From Streptomyces koelreuteriae (lineage in GTDB: Bacteria; Actinomycetota; Actinomycetes; Streptomycetales; Streptomycetaceae): 64,000 nucleotides of DNA. Made by a program: the position numbers and the translations under genes. Under the pieces are notes generated by a model. It had not been told where the DNA came from. It ran no database searches and saw only the letters and a list, made by a program, of their open reading frames with translations. Of this stretch, positions 28,301-37,025 are shown piece after piece. The DNA is taken from contig NZ_CP075896.1 in the NCBI RefSeq assembly GCF_018604545.1, positions 1,798,001 through 1,862,000 of the forward strand. The letters run 5' to 3'. The first letter of the stretch is position 1; each line of letters starts with the position of its first letter.

Positions 28301-29412
28301 AGCCCGCCGCCACGGCCCGGCTCGTCGGCAACGAGCTGCTCAGCCGGCCCGGTGCGGGCAAGGAGGTCCGCCGGTTCACCTTCGACACGAGCGGGACGGA
28401 CCTGGCGTACGAGGCCGGGGACGCGCTCGGTGTGCGGCCGGTCAACGCGCCCGCCCTGGTGGACGAGTGGCTGGCGGTGACCGGCCTGGACGCGACCACG
28501 GCCGTGCAGGTCAAGGGCATCGGCGAGGTGCCGTTCGCCGAGGCCCTGCACCGGCACTTCGACATCACGAGGATCACGCCCGACCTGCTGCGCTTCGTCG
28601 CCGAACGCGCCCGGGACAAGCATGAGTTGCGCAGGCTCCTGCGGCCCGACAACAAGGACGGGCTGGCGAAGTGGAGCTGGGGCCGGCAGGCCGTGGACGT
28701 GGTCGCCGAGTACGCGGTGCGGGCGAGCGCCGAGGAGTGGGCGGGGGTGCTGCGGGGGCTTCAGCCGCGGCTGTACTCCATATCGTCGAGCCCGCTGGTG
28801 GACGCCCGGCGGGTGTCGCTGACGGTGTCCGTGGTGCGGTACGAGAATCTGCGCGGCCGGGCGCGCGGCGGGGTCTGCTCGCCGTTCCTCGCGGACGCCG
28901 AGGCGGACACGGAGGTGCCCGTGTTCGTGCAGCGCTCCCCGCACTTCCGGCCCCCGGGCGACGCCTCGACGCCGATGGTCATGGTCGGCCCGGGCACGGG
29001 GGTCGCGCCCTTCGTCGGTTTCCTCCAGGAGCGGCGGGCGCTCGGCCACCGGGCTCCCAACTGGCTGTTCTTCGGCGAGCAGCACCGCGCGACGGACTTC
29101 TACTACGAGGACGAGCTGACCGCGCTGCTCGACGAGGGCACCCTCAGCCGCCTGGACACGGCCTTCTCCCGCGACCAGCGCAACAAGGTGTACGTGCAGG
29201 ACCGGATGCGCGAGCACGGGCCCGAGCTGTGGCACTGGCTGTGCGAGGGCGCCCGTTTCTACGTCTGCGGCGACGCCTCCCGCATGGCCAAGGACGTGGA
29301 CCGGGCGCTCAGGGACATCGCGGCGACGCACGGCGGGCTGAGCGAGACGGAGGCCGCCGCGTATGTGAAGCAACTCGCGGCGGACAAGCGGTACGTGCGG
29401 GACGTGTACTGA
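25354..29412 (+). CDS. nasA: assimilatory nitrate reductase fused to CysJ-like flavoprotein
   Basis: A 1352-residue multidomain redox enzyme. Residues 18-58 hold the 4Fe-4S ligands (C18, C21, C25, C58), followed by a molybdopterin oxidoreductase domain to about 560 and an MGD-binding domain to about 700. A linker leads to a flavodoxin domain from about 820 ([14 protein letters not shown]), an FAD domain with RLYSISSSP (about 1138) and an NADPH domain with GPGTGVAP (about 1211), ending in the CysJ-like YVRDVY. Electrons can thus flow NADPH to FAD to FMN to Fe-S to molybdenum within one chain to reduce nitrate. The GlnR-type site just upstream supports nitrate over other oxyanions. No nitrite reductase gene is adjacent. 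Confidence 0.9.
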   Translation: MTTTPRPQQETKQVRTVCSYCGVGCGLVLDVGAGPDGRRKIFKASGDKAHPANAGRLCTKGATTADMLAAPGRLTGALVRGDRGEEPVPAPVSDAIAETAARLRAIVDEHGPDAVAFYVSGQMSLEAQYLANKLAKGFVRTNGIESNSRLCMASAGTGYKLSLGADGPPGSYEDFDQADAFLVIGSNMADCHPILFLRMMERVKAGAKLIVVDPRRTATAAKADLFLQVKPGTDLALLNGLLRLLHEGGHTDQEFMAAHTEGWEALPGFLADYAPAAVAEITGIAEDDLRTAARLIGAAGKRWMSCWTMGLNQSTHGTWNTNALVNLHLATGAICRPGAGPFSLTGQPNAMGGREMGYMGPGLPGQRSVLVDEERAFVEDVWELPPGTLRKDGVGKGTVEMFRKMADGEIKACWIICTNPVASVSNRRTVIEGLEAAEFVVTQDVFTDTETNAYADVVLPGAMWTEAEGVFVNSERTLTLTQPAADPPGEAMADWRIIAEVACAMGYEKGFSYDSAEQVFEEIRRFWNPKTGWDLRGVSYERLRETPVQWPAAREDGPDRNPIRYVGDEGLRFPTASGRGVFFARPHLPAAEMPDDDYPFVLNTGRVQHQWHTLTKTGKVAKLNKLNSGPFVELHPLDAAAQGVAEGDLVEVASRRGRAVLPAVVTDRVRPGCCFAPFHWNDLFGEYLSINAVTSDAVDPLSFQPEFKVCAVSLAKVAAPIPAPAPPAEALVPTEVTPGAADPFGLEPSPPPVLSAQERRYLTGFLAGLRSGTLGGVPVLPPDAPFSPEHALWVNGVLAGMYSRTATPTATPAPQEPAGREIVVLWASQTGNAEEFASATAERLTATGHRARLVGMDEADVGALAGTSDLLFITSTFGDGDAPDNGSGLWDTLADAGAPRLDGVRYAVLAFGDSSYDDFCGHGRRLDARLDELGGVRLAPRADCEPDYEPSAGQWLDEVLSALGGTGTAPAPAPAEKPKSASKPAATARLVGNELLSRPGAGKEVRRFTFDTSGTDLAYEAGDALGVRPVNAPALVDEWLAVTGLDATTAVQVKGIGEVPFAEALHRHFDITRITPDLLRFVAERARDKHELRRLLRPDNKDGLAKWSWGRQAVDVVAEYAVRASAEEWAGVLRGLQPRLYSISSSPLVDARRVSLTVSVVRYENLRGRARGGVCSPFLADAEADTEVPVFVQRSPHFRPPGDASTPMVMVGPGTGVAPFVGFLQERRALGHRAPNWLFFGEQHRATDFYYEDELTALLDEGTLSRLDTAFSRDQRNKVYVQDRMREHGPELWHWLCEGARFYVCGDASRMAKDVDRALRDIAATHGGLSETEAAAYVKQLAADKRYVRDVY

Positions 29413-29442
29413 CCCGCGGGCCGACGCGGGGCCGGGGGCCCG

Positions 29443-29958
29443 TCAGTTCGCCGCCCGGACGAACCGGAGGGCCGCGGTGACCGTGGTCAGGCCGCGGATC
29501 ATGCCCAGCTGGTTCCAGCCCAGGCCGAACTGCTCCCGGTCCACGCTGAACTCGGTGTCCAGGGTGAGCCCGGTGGCTCCCCCGTCCGTGAGACGGGCGG
29601 TGAGGGACAGCGGCCGGCTGATGCCGCGCACGGTGAGCTGACCGACCACGTGCACCTGGTCGCCGTCGCGGAGCTCGGCACTGCGGGCCGCGAAGGTGAT
29701 CTCGGGGTGGTGGTCGGCGTCGAAGAAGTCGGCGGACCTCAGATGGGTGTCGCGCTTGGCGTTCCCGGTGTCGAGGGAGGCGACGTCGAAGGTCAGGGTG
29801 CCGACGGCGGAGCCGTCGGGCCGGACCTCGCCCGTGCCGCTCAACGCGCCGAAGCGGCCCTTCACGGTGACCAGGCCCCACATGGTCCTGTGCCGGATGC
29901 CGACGATCGAGGCAGTCGCGTCGAGCTGCCACAGTCCGGTTTCCACGGCGACGGTCAT
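29443..29958 (-). CDS. YceI-family lipocalin-like protein
   Basis: A 171-residue protein with the YceI pattern: LDATASIVGIRHRTMWGLVTVKGRF, VASLDTGNAKRDTHLRSADFFDADHHPEITF and GQLTVRGISRPLSL. The family forms a long beta-barrel that binds polyisoprenoid or other lipophilic molecules. There is no signal peptide here, so it is probably cytosolic. The ATG at 29958 has AGAAGGA upstream. It is divergent from a MarR gene with three palindromic operators between, so it is the likely main target of that regulator. Confidence 0.92.
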   Translation of the reverse strand: MTVAVETGLWQLDATASIVGIRHRTMWGLVTVKGRFGALSGTGEVRPDGSAVGTLTFDVASLDTGNAKRDTHLRSADFFDADHHPEITFAARSAELRDGDQVHVVGQLTVRGISRPLSLTARLTDGGATGLTLDTEFSVDREQFGLGWNQLGMIRGLTTVTAALRFVRAAN

Positions 29959-29991
29959 GATCCTTCTCCCACTCGTGTCGTCCACGCGTCG

Positions 29992-30068
29992 TCCAAATTT
30001 GGATGACTGCACTGACTGCACGCTAGCGGCTGGTCCAAATTTGAACAACCCCCTGCTCCAAATTTGGA
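29992..30068. promoter_or_regulatory. three palindromic MarR operators
   Basis: TCCAAATTTGGA occurs perfectly at 29992-30003 and 30057-30068, and as TCCAAATTTGAA at 30034-30045. All three lie in the 130-base divergent promoter between the yceI-like and marR genes. Centre-to-centre spacings are 42 and 23 bases, about four and two helical turns, so bound dimers would face the same side of the DNA. Confidence 0.88.
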
Positions 30069-30088
30069 CGACAGGTAGGCTTGAACGC

Positions 30089-30592
30089 ATGGCCGACCCC
30101 CAGGAGCACCCCGCCGACCTGCCCGGATGTCCGTCCGCCGGGGGCGGTGGGCTGCTGCCCGCCGAGTTGCGCGCCTGGATGCTGCTGCTCGCCGCGACGG
30201 GAGCGGTGGAGCAGCGGCTGGGGGCGGCCGTGAAGGAGAAGCTGGACATCTCGCACGACGAGTTCCTGATCCTGTGCCTGCTCGCCGAGCAGCCCGAGGG
30301 CGGGCTGCGCATGACGCGCGTCGCGGAGCTGCTGGGCCGCCCCAAGACCCGCCTCACCTACCAGATCGCCTGCCTCCAGCACGCCGGCCTCGTCACCCGC
30401 AGGTCGGTGTGCGGGGACAAGCGCGGTATCGAGGTCGCCCTGACGGACAAGGCCCGGGGCCTGCTGGCCGAGGTCTCCGGCGCGCTCGCCGAGACGGTCA
30501 CGCGGTCCCTCGCCCGCTTCATGGGCCCGGACCAGCGTGCGGCGCTGTGCGGGCTGGTGCCGGATCTCGCGGAGGAGTCCCGCCCGGAGTGA
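30089..30592 (+). CDS. MarR-family transcriptional regulator
   Basis: A 167-residue winged-helix protein: ISHDEFLILCLLAEQPEGGLRMTRVAELLGRPKTRLTYQIACLQHAGLVTRRSVCGDKRGIEVALTDKARGLLAEV covers the recognition helix and beta wing. Three cysteines (LILCLL, IACLQH, RSVCGDK) might allow redox control, which is a guess. It is divergent from the YceI gene and almost certainly represses both genes by binding the three TCCAAATTTGGA sites. The inducing ligand is unknown. Confidence 0.92.
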   Translation: MADPQEHPADLPGCPSAGGGGLLPAELRAWMLLLAATGAVEQRLGAAVKEKLDISHDEFLILCLLAEQPEGGLRMTRVAELLGRPKTRLTYQIACLQHAGLVTRRSVCGDKRGIEVALTDKARGLLAEVSGALAETVTRSLARFMGPDQRAALCGLVPDLAEESRPE

Positions 30593-30792
30593 GGGGCACC
30601 CGGAGCGGGGCGCTGCTCTCTACAGCGTCGTAGAATTCGGGAACACGGGCGCGACGACGGTCGTTGACCCGAGTAGCCACCACACATGAGGAGCGACTCC
30701 TTGTCCGCCAGATCGACGGACCCTCCGGGGCACAGTCCCCGACCATCCCGCCACGACATGAGTGATCGCGGCACACGGCGGGGTGGTGTTTC

Positions 30793-32127
30793 ATGAGTGC
30801 CGCCGAGGCCCTGCTGGGCCTGCTCGCCGTGTTCGTGCTGACCGCCGGCACCGGCTACTTCGTCGCCCAGGAGTTCGCCTACGTCTCCGCCGACCGCCTC
30901 GCCCTCGCGCGTGCGGCCGAGGCCGGGGACCGCAAGGCCGCCCGGGCCCTGAAGGTGCTGGAGCGGCTGTCGTTCATGCTGTCCGGCGCGCAGCTCGGCA
31001 TCACCGTCACCGGCCTGGTCGTCGGCTTCATCGCCGAGCCGTCGGTGTCCGCGCTGCTGCGGCCCGCCCTCGCCGGGCTCGGCCTGCCCGACGCGGCCGT
31101 CAGCGGTATCGCCGTCGTCCTCGCCTTCGTACTGGCCACGGTCGTACAGATGGTGCTGGGCGAGCTGGCCCCGAAGAACCTCGCGATCGCCGTGCCCGAG
31201 CGGCTGGCGAAGGCCCTGGCCCCGTCCACGCTGGCGTATCTGAAGGTCGTCGGCCCCGTCGTCCGCGTCTTCGACAACGCGGCGAACAAGCTGCTGCGCA
31301 AGGCCGGGATCGAGCCGGTCGAGGAACTGCACCACGGCGCCACGCTGGAGGAGCTGGGCCATCTGATCGGCGAGTCCCATGAGCAGGGCGCACTGCCGAA
31401 GGACACCGCCGCGCTGCTGGACCACGCGCTGGAGTTCTCCGAGCGCTCCCTCGACGAGGTGATGGTGCCGCGCGCCGACGCCGTCTTCGTCCGCAAGGAC
31501 GCCGGCGCCGAGGAGGCGATCGGTCTGATCGCCGGGCACGGCCACTCCAACTACCCGGTCCTCGGCGACCACCCGGACGACATCGCGGGGGTGCTGGGCG
31601 TGCGCGAGCTGATGGCGCTGCCCGCCGCCCGCATCGCCCACGCGACGGCCGGTGAGCTGGCCCGGCGGCCCCTGCTGCTGCCGGACACGCTCGCGCTGCC
31701 CGACGCGGTGACGCGGATGCGGGAGCAGGACGACGAGTTCGCGGTCGTCCTCGACGAGCACGGCGGCGTGGCGGGCATCGTCACCTACGAGGACATCGCC
31801 GAGGAACTGGTCGGTGACATCGCGGACGAGTCCGACACCGTCACCGTGCTCGCCGTCGCGGACGGCGACGGCTGGCTGGTGGACGCCGGCCGCCGGCTGG
31901 ACGAGGTGGCCGAGGCCACCGGCGTCCTGCTGCCGGAGGACGACGACTACGACACCGTGGCCGGTCTGGTCGTGGACCGGCTCGGCCGCTTCCCGACGGT
32001 CGGGGACAGCGTCACGGTCGAGCTGCCCGAGGGCGGCCGGGCCGTGATCGAGGTCCGCACGCTCGACCGGCATGTGGCCGACCGGGTGCGGATCAACCCG
32101 CTCGTGGAAGCCGAGGAGATGGCGTGA
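30793..32127 (+). CDS. CNNM/CorC-type (hemolysin family) membrane protein, first of pair
   Basis: A 444-residue protein with an N-terminal DUF21/CNNM transmembrane domain (MSAAEALLGLLAVFVLTAGTGYFVAQEF...), a CBS pair in the middle (EVMVPRADAVFVRKDA) and a CorC/HlyC domain at the end (GLVVDRLGRFPTVGDSVTVEL). Such proteins take part in Mg2+ or other divalent metal efflux or homeostasis; haemolysin is a historic name. The stop overlaps the GTG of the second CNNM gene by four bases, suggesting a heteromeric complex. Confidence 0.9.
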   Translation: MSAAEALLGLLAVFVLTAGTGYFVAQEFAYVSADRLALARAAEAGDRKAARALKVLERLSFMLSGAQLGITVTGLVVGFIAEPSVSALLRPALAGLGLPDAAVSGIAVVLAFVLATVVQMVLGELAPKNLAIAVPERLAKALAPSTLAYLKVVGPVVRVFDNAANKLLRKAGIEPVEELHHGATLEELGHLIGESHEQGALPKDTAALLDHALEFSERSLDEVMVPRADAVFVRKDAGAEEAIGLIAGHGHSNYPVLGDHPDDIAGVLGVRELMALPAARIAHATAGELARRPLLLPDTLALPDAVTRMREQDDEFAVVLDEHGGVAGIVTYEDIAEELVGDIADESDTVTVLAVADGDGWLVDAGRRLDEVAEATGVLLPEDDDYDTVAGLVVDRLGRFPTVGDSVTVELPEGGRAVIEVRTLDRHVADRVRINPLVEAEEMA

Positions 32128-33146
32128 GTTTCCCCATGGCGGTCTTCGTGACCGTGCTGCTGCTGATCGGCAGCGGTTTCTTCGTGGCGGCCGAGTTCGC
32201 GCTGGTCGCCGCCAAACGGCACCGCATGGAGAAGGCGGCGGCCGAGGGGCGGCGCGGGGCCGGGGCGGCACTGGCCGGCATCCGCGAGCTGTCGCTGATG
32301 CTGGCCGGCGCGCAGCTCGGCATCACCGTGTGCACGCTGGGCCTGGGTTCGGTGTCCAAGCCGGCGATCTCGCACGAACTGGACCCGCTGCTGCACAAGC
32401 TGGGCCTGCCCAGCGCCGTGAGCTACGGCGTGGCCTTCGCCGTGGCGATGGTCGTGGTGGTGTTCCTGCACATGGTGGTCGGCGAGATGGCGCCCAAGTC
32501 CTGGGCGATCGCCCACCCGGAGCGTTCGGCGATGCTGCTCTCCCCGCCCTTCCGGGCCGTGGTGCGGGCCGTGCGCCCGCTGATCCGGCTGCTCAACGCG
32601 GTGAGCAACGCGCTGGTACGGCTGTGCAGGGTGGCCCCGCGCGACGAGCTGGCCTCGGTGCACGACCGGGAGCAGCTGACGCATCTGGTGGAGGAGTCGG
32701 AGCGGCTGGGCCTGATCAGCGCGACCGACTCGGAGCTGCTGACCCGCTCGCTGACCGAGCCGGAGACGCCGGTGGCGGCGCTGCGCATCCCGGCCGCCGA
32801 GATCACCTGGGCCGAGGGCGGCGCGGACGTCGACGCGCTGTTGCGTTTCGCCGCCGAGCACGACCGCACCCGGCTGCTCGTCCGGGAGAACGGCGTCGTC
32901 CTCGGCTCGGTCCACGCCCGTGACGCGCTGGTGGCCCGGGCCCGGGGGCGCGCGACGACCGCGCGGGAACTGGCCCGGCCGGTGCCCGAGCTGACGGAGG
33001 CCACCACGGTCGCGGACGCGATCGAGGTGCTGCGCCGCCGCCGGGCGTCCCTGGCCGTCGTCCGCGATCCCGCCGGGGGTCTCACCGGGCTGGTCACCCT
33101 GGACGACCTGCTGGCCCGTCTGATGCAGCCGGCCGCGGCGGCCTGA
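32124..33146 (+). CDS. CNNM-type membrane protein, second of pair
   Basis: A 340-residue protein with the same DUF21 membrane domain (MAVFVTVLLLIGSGFFVAAEFALVAAKRHRME...) and a CBS region (ETPVAALRIPAAEITW...VVRDPAGGLTGLVTLDDLLARLM), but no CorC/HlyC C-terminal domain. It is translationally coupled to the first CNNM gene (GTGA). The last codons and the stop run into a 15-base tandem repeat. Confidence 0.9.
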   Translation: MSFPMAVFVTVLLLIGSGFFVAAEFALVAAKRHRMEKAAAEGRRGAGAALAGIRELSLMLAGAQLGITVCTLGLGSVSKPAISHELDPLLHKLGLPSAVSYGVAFAVAMVVVVFLHMVVGEMAPKSWAIAHPERSAMLLSPPFRAVVRAVRPLIRLLNAVSNALVRLCRVAPRDELASVHDREQLTHLVEESERLGLISATDSELLTRSLTEPETPVAALRIPAAEITWAEGGADVDALLRFAAEHDRTRLLVRENGVVLGSVHARDALVARARGRATTARELARPVPELTEATTVADAIEVLRRRRASLAVVRDPAGGLTGLVTLDDLLARLMQPAAAA

Positions 33147-33214
33147 CGGGGCGCGGCCTGACGGGGCGCGGCCTGACGGGGCGCGGCCTGACGGGGCGGG
33201 GCCTGGCGGGCGGG
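33141..33214. repeat. 15-bp tandem repeat spanning a stop codon
   Basis: Units GCCTGACGGGGCGCG start at 33141, 33156, 33171 and 33186, the last with one change, followed by a degenerate copy to about 33214. The TGA of the upstream CNNM gene (33144-33146) lies in the first unit, and every full unit carries the same TGA. The period is a multiple of three, so expansion or contraction would not change the protein end. Confidence 0.9.
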
Positions 33215-33592
33215 ACCGAACATCCAGCACATCTGCACACCGCTCGCCAGGATGCCGTGGGGCGTCGCGCCCGGCGCCAAGTGCGTCCCACGGCTTGGGA
33301 ATTTGGCGCCGAAGTGCCCGCTTCGGAATTCGGGGCGCAATACACGGGTGTGCCGCCGGGCGGCGGGGTGTGTGAAGGAGTGCGCGCAATTCGGTGGCCC
33401 CGTGGTCATGGCGGTGAAGGCGTTCGCCGAAATACGGGGTGCGGCGGCGGCATGCGGCTGGCCCTCCGCCCTGCGGAATGTTTTGATCCTGCGCACGGCG
33501 GCGCCGCGGATGCGCAATCCCGGTCCCCGGAATCCCGCGATCACCCGCGCCGCTCCGCCATGGCGCACATTCACGCGAAGGGAAACACCCCC
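33215..33592. other. long untranslated region upstream of double-glycine peptide gene
   Basis: About 380 bases without a convincing gene. The stretch is less GC-rich than its surroundings in places (for example 33290-33350 and 33475-33490). It contains a small hairpin, CCGAAG/CTTCGG at 33309-33326. It presumably holds the promoter of the small peptide gene at 33593. Short open frames cross it on both strands but lack ribosome-binding sites. Confidence 0.4.
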
Positions 33593-33820
33593 ATGAACCT
33601 CACCCCCCGGGTCGACATCGCCGAGCTCTCCGACGCGGACCTGGAGCAGGTCTCCGGCGGCAACGCGGGCGGCGCCGCCTCCGCGGGGCTCGCGGGCGGC
33701 CTCTCCGCCGGCCTGGTCGGGCCGCTGACCGCCGAGGTCTGCGGGAACCTGCAGGCTGCGCTGTCGACGGAGGGCGCCGCGGCGGGCGCGAACGCGGGCG
33801 TTCACACGACCTCGCTCTGA
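33593..33820 (+). CDS. double-glycine-leader peptide (bacteriocin/RiPP-like precursor)
   Basis: A 75-residue peptide. The leader ends IAELSDADLEQVSGG, a canonical double-glycine processing site for C39-peptidase transporters. The core of about 50 residues is Gly/Ala-rich, has one cysteine (TAEVCGNL) and several Ser/Thr, and ends GVHTTSL. The ATG at 33593 has GAAGGGA upstream; an in-frame ATG at 33560 lacks a site. No lanthionine synthetase, radical SAM protein or peptidase transporter is adjacent, so it is an orphan whose partners, if any, lie elsewhere. A perfect terminator follows ten bases after the stop. Unmodified bacteriocin-like peptide is the alternative. Confidence 0.75.
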   Translation: MNLTPRVDIAELSDADLEQVSGGNAGGAASAGLAGGLSAGLVGPLTAEVCGNLQAALSTEGAAAGANAGVHTTSL

Positions 33821-33829
33821 AAACCCCGC

Positions 33830-33865
33830 GCGAAGGGCCCCGGGAGGCTTCCCGGGGCCCTTCGC
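33830..33865 (+). terminator. strong intrinsic terminator after peptide gene
   Basis: Perfect 16-base arms GCGAAGGGCCCCGGGA (33830-33845) and TCCCGGGGCCCTTCGC (33850-33865) enclose a GGCT loop. It starts ten bases after the stop of the double-glycine peptide gene, supporting that gene as a discrete transcription unit. Confidence 0.9.
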
Positions 33866-34024
33866 CGTGCCGTGCGACCCTGCCCGCCGTCGCAATGTTG
33901 AGGAATTCGCGAAGATCATGACGGAATTCTGGACACGACGGGGGCGGTCGACACGGCGAAGGGGGATGACGCAGACTTGCAGCGGCCCTCAGACCCCGGC
34001 TGTAAAGCGATAGGACCCAGCCCA

Positions 34025-34192
34025 GTGAAATCCGACTCGACCCGGACCGAAGAACTGCCCATCTACGAAAGCCTCGTGCGCGAACGCGGAGACGTCGTGG
34101 AGGAGGCCCGCGTGGTGGCCGAGGAGACGCAGCACCAGGTGACGCAGGCACTGAACGGCGTCACGCCGACGGGTCATGGCCCCGGTTCCTGA
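34025..34192 (+). CDS. small hypothetical protein
   Basis: A 55-residue charged protein (TEELPIYESLVRERGDVVEEARVVAEETQHQVTQALN) predicted to be mostly helical. The GTG at 34025 has AGGA about ten bases upstream. I recall similar short Streptomyces proteins with LPIYE-LV-ERGDV, but no known role. Its last 32 bases overlap the end of the convergent acyltransferase gene. Confidence 0.6.
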   Translation: MKSDSTRTEELPIYESLVRERGDVVEEARVVAEETQHQVTQALNGVTPTGHGPGS

Positions 34193-35309
34193 GTGAGAAA
34201 CGCCACCGGGGGGCCGCGGCTCTGCCTCCCGGGCCGAAGGCCCACTCCATCCCCGGCTCCGTCACGCAGCGGAACAGACGCCGTACGGACGGCGTGCACA
34301 GCGCGGTCATGACCGCGGCGGCCACCAGCGTGGCGATGAGCGCACCGACGGGTCCCCGGACCCAGGCCGGTTCGTACCAGCCCCAGTACTTGGCGGCCTG
34401 CGCGACGAAGCCGTGCAGCAGATAGCCGCACAGCGTGCCCGCGCCCAGCACGGTGAACCACATCCGGCGACCCGGCACCCAGGCGAGGAAACAGGCGACC
34501 AGGACGACCGAGCAGCCGAAGGCTGCCAGCGTCATCAGGGGCCCGTACCAGAAGGGCGCGGCCAGGGCGCGGGCGCTGTCGGCGTGGAAGAACCAGGCGT
34601 AGTTCATCCGCGGAACCGCCCAGTACGCCACGGCGAGCGCGCCGACGGCGACCGGCACGGCGAGGACGCGCGCCTTGCGCCGCCGTACCAGCCGGAAGTG
34701 CTCCGGCCGCAGCAGCAGCCCGAAGACGAAGTACGGCAGGAACTGCAGCGTGCGTTGCAGGTCGAGGTCGTTGCCGATGGACGGCGAGAGCGTCGCCAGC
34801 ATCGCGATGACGAAGGCCAGCGGCAGCGGCCACCGCACATGACGCCACAGCGGCGTGGTCAGCCGCCAGACGAACAGCGCCGCCAGGAACCAGGTCAGAT
34901 ACAGCGGATCCAGCAGGGTGATCGGCCGGTCGGGGTCCTGGCTGGTCCAGCGGGTGAACAGGGTGTACGCCGTCTCGAACACGACGTACGGGACGACGAC
35001 GCCGGTGACCAGTCGCTTCAGCTTCCCCGGGCTCCCGTCGAAGGTGCGCGAGAAGTAGCCGGAGATGATGATGAACGCCGGCATGTGGAAGGCGTAGACG
35101 AGCATGTAGAGCGCGGTGACGGCCCTGCTGCCCTCCCGCAACGGCTCCCAGGCGTGCCCCACGGCCACCAGCACGATCGCCAGATACTTGGCGTTGTCGA
35201 AGAACGCGTCCCGCTGCCGGACCGGCCGGGCGGGTGCCTCCTGCTCTTTCGTCCGTGTCACCCGGACTTCTTCGGCCGCAGGTCGGGCCGTCGTCACCGT
35301 GTCACTCAC
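34161..35309 (-). CDS. membrane acyltransferase (acyltransferase-3 / fucose 4-O-acetylase-like)
   Basis: A 382-residue protein with about ten hydrophobic segments. The first helix FFDNAKYLAIVLVAVGHAWEPL holds the family's VxxGH histidine, followed by FHMPAFIIISGYFSRTF and VVPYVVFETAYTLF. Members acetylate or acylate cell-surface sugars and secreted metabolites from the membrane. The cytosolic N-terminus is charged and about 40 residues long. The GTG at 35309 has GGGGGAGGG upstream. It stands alone, so the substrate cannot be inferred. Confidence 0.85.
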   Translation of the reverse strand: MSDTVTTARPAAEEVRVTRTKEQEAPARPVRQRDAFFDNAKYLAIVLVAVGHAWEPLREGSRAVTALYMLVYAFHMPAFIIISGYFSRTFDGSPGKLKRLVTGVVVPYVVFETAYTLFTRWTSQDPDRPITLLDPLYLTWFLAALFVWRLTTPLWRHVRWPLPLAFVIAMLATLSPSIGNDLDLQRTLQFLPYFVFGLLLRPEHFRLVRRRKARVLAVPVAVGALAVAYWAVPRMNYAWFFHADSARALAAPFWYGPLMTLAAFGCSVVLVACFLAWVPGRRMWFTVLGAGTLCGYLLHGFVAQAAKYWGWYEPAWVRGPVGALIATLVAAAVMTALCTPSVRRLFRCVTEPGMEWAFGPGGRAAAPRWRFSLRNRGHDPSA

Positions 35310-35450
35310 GGGCCCTCCCCCAGCGACTCGAAGCGGCTGTGCCTCGTCTTGCCTGGAGTAAAGGTGTGGTGTCTGCGCAGAACATCGCCCGCACCTTAAT
35401 CACAGGGCCGTGCCCTCGTTCAACTCGTAACGGGTGTGAATCGCTTCGGC

Positions 35451-37025
35451 TCATGCCCGGGTATACGTACCGAGACGGGCGTTCGTCTCCGCGAGGGCGG
35501 CGGTGAAAGGGTGCCGCGGCTCGGTCAGGACCCTTCGGGCCGGGCCCTGTTCGACGAGTTCGCCCGCGTCCAGTACGGCGAGGCGGTCGGCGAGCGCCGC
35601 CGTGTCCAGGTCGTGTGTGATGAGCACGAGGGCGAGGTCGTCGCGGTCGCGGACCAGTGCGGTGAGCAGGTCGAGGATGCCGCGGCGGGTGACGGTGTCC
35701 AGGCCGGAGGTGATCTCGTCGCACACCAGGACCCGGGGGCGGGCGAGGAGGGCGCGGGCGAGGGCGGCGCGCTGGAGTTCACCACCGGAGAGTTCGCCGG
35801 GGCGGCGGCGGACGAGGGGCTCCGGGAGCCCGAGGCTCGCGAGCGTGGTCAGGGCCTCGTCGACGGCCGCTTTCCCTTCCGTTCCGCGCAGCCGGACGGC
35901 GGTGCGGGCGACTTGGGCGAGGACGGGCCGGTGCTCGTCGAAGGCGGCCCGGGCGTCCTGGAAGACGTACTGCACGGCGGCCAGTTGGTCGCGGCTGCGC
36001 TGCCGCAGGCTGCGCGGCAGGGCGGTTCCGTCGAGCAGGATCTCGCCGTTGTGGTCCCGATGGAGTCCGGCCAGACAGCGGGCGAGGGTGGTCTTGCCGC
36101 TGCCCGAGCGGCCCACGACGGCGAGACATTCGCCGGGGTGCAGGGCGAGGTGGGGGGTGTGCAGGACGGGGGTGGTGCCGTTGCCGTGGCGGGCGGTGAG
36201 GTGGCTGATGCGGAGGACGGGGGGACGGGCGGGGGCGAGACCGTTCCGAGCCGAGTCGGCGCCGGCCTCGTCGGCGAGCGCCGGGACGTGTTCGGCGAGC
36301 AGACGGCGGGTCCAGTCGTGGCGGGGTGCGTGCCACAGGCGTTGCGCGGGGCCCGACTCGACGACCCGGCCGGCGCGCAGGACGAGGACCTCGTCGGCGA
36401 GCGCGCGGACCACGTCCAGGTCGTGGCTGAGCAGGACGACCGCGATGCCGCGGGCCGCGACCGCCGCCAGCTGGTCGACGATGCCGCGCTTGGTGAGCGC
36501 GTCCTGGCCGGTGGTGGGTTCGTCGGCGACGATGACGCGGGCGCCGAGGAGGAGGGCCTGGGCGAGGACGACGCGTTGCTGCTGGCCGCCGGAGAGCTGG
36601 TGGGGGTAGCGGCGCAACAGGGCTTCGGGGTCGGGAAGTTGGGCGGCGGCGAGGGCTTCGCGTACCCGGTCCCGAGCCGCCGTGCGGCGCTGGGCGCGGG
36701 GCAGATGGCGTACCTGAGCGCGGGCGATGTCGTCGAGCAGGGCGCTGACGCGGCGGGCCGGGTTGAGGACGGCGGCGGGGTGCTGGGGCACGTATCCGAC
36801 CGGGCCGTCACCGCACCGGCGTACCTCTCCGGTGACCCGGGCGCCGGGCGGGTACTCCCCCAGCAGCGCGAGGCCGGTGGTGGTCTTGCCGCTCCCCGAG
36901 GCACCGACCAGGGCGGTCACCCGGCCGGGGAACACGCGCAGGTCCACCCCGTCGACGATGGCCCGGCCGGCGATCTCGACGCGCAGGTCACGGATCTCGG
37001 CGACCGGTTCGGTTGCGTGGCTCAC
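35451..37025 (-). CDS. ABC transporter ATPase, two fused NBDs (peptide/nickel type)
   Basis: A 524-residue protein made of two complete ABC ATPase halves, each with Walker A (GASGSGKTT near 40; GRSGSGKTT near 310), signature (LSGGQQQRV; LSGGELQRA) and Walker B (VIVADEPTT; VLVCDEITS). It corresponds to DppD plus DppF, or NikD plus NikE, on one chain. The GTG at 37025 overlaps the stop of the second permease (GTGA). It is the last gene of the ten-gene operon and should energise uptake of whatever that operon makes. Confidence 0.92.
   Translation of the reverse strand: MSHATEPVAEIRDLRVEIAGRAIVDGVDLRVFPGRVTALVGASGSGKTTTGLALLGEYPPGARVTGEVRRCGDGPVGYVPQHPAAVLNPARRVSALLDDIARAQVRHLPRAQRRTAARDRVREALAAAQLPDPEALLRRYPHQLSGGQQQRVVLAQALLLGARVIVADEPTTGQDALTKRGIVDQLAAVAARGIAVVLLSHDLDVVRALADEVLVLRAGRVVESGPAQRLWHAPRHDWTRRLLAEHVPALADEAGADSARNGLAPARPPVLRISHLTARHGNGTTPVLHTPHLALHPGECLAVVGRSGSGKTTLARCLAGLHRDHNGEILLDGTALPRSLRQRSRDQLAAVQYVFQDARAAFDEHRPVLAQVARTAVRLRGTEGKAAVDEALTTLASLGLPEPLVRRRPGELSGGELQRAALARALLARPRVLVCDEITSGLDTVTRRGILDLLTALVRDRDDLALVLITHDLDTAALADRLAVLDAGELVEQGPARRVLTEPRHPFTAALAETNARLGTYTRA

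Noticed and set aside
25795..29373. 1192-codon minus-strand open frame opposite the nitrate reductase
   Set aside because: Arg/His/Pro-rich shadow frame without motifs; the plus strand carries a full set of redox domains.
33141..33214. CRISPR array
   Set aside because: The repeats are directly abutting 15-base units without spacers and no cas genes occur.
34161..35309. Acyltransferase as a modifying enzyme for the double-glycine peptide
   Set aside because: It is on the opposite strand, separated by another small gene, and belongs to a family acting on sugars and lipids; the link would be guesswork.
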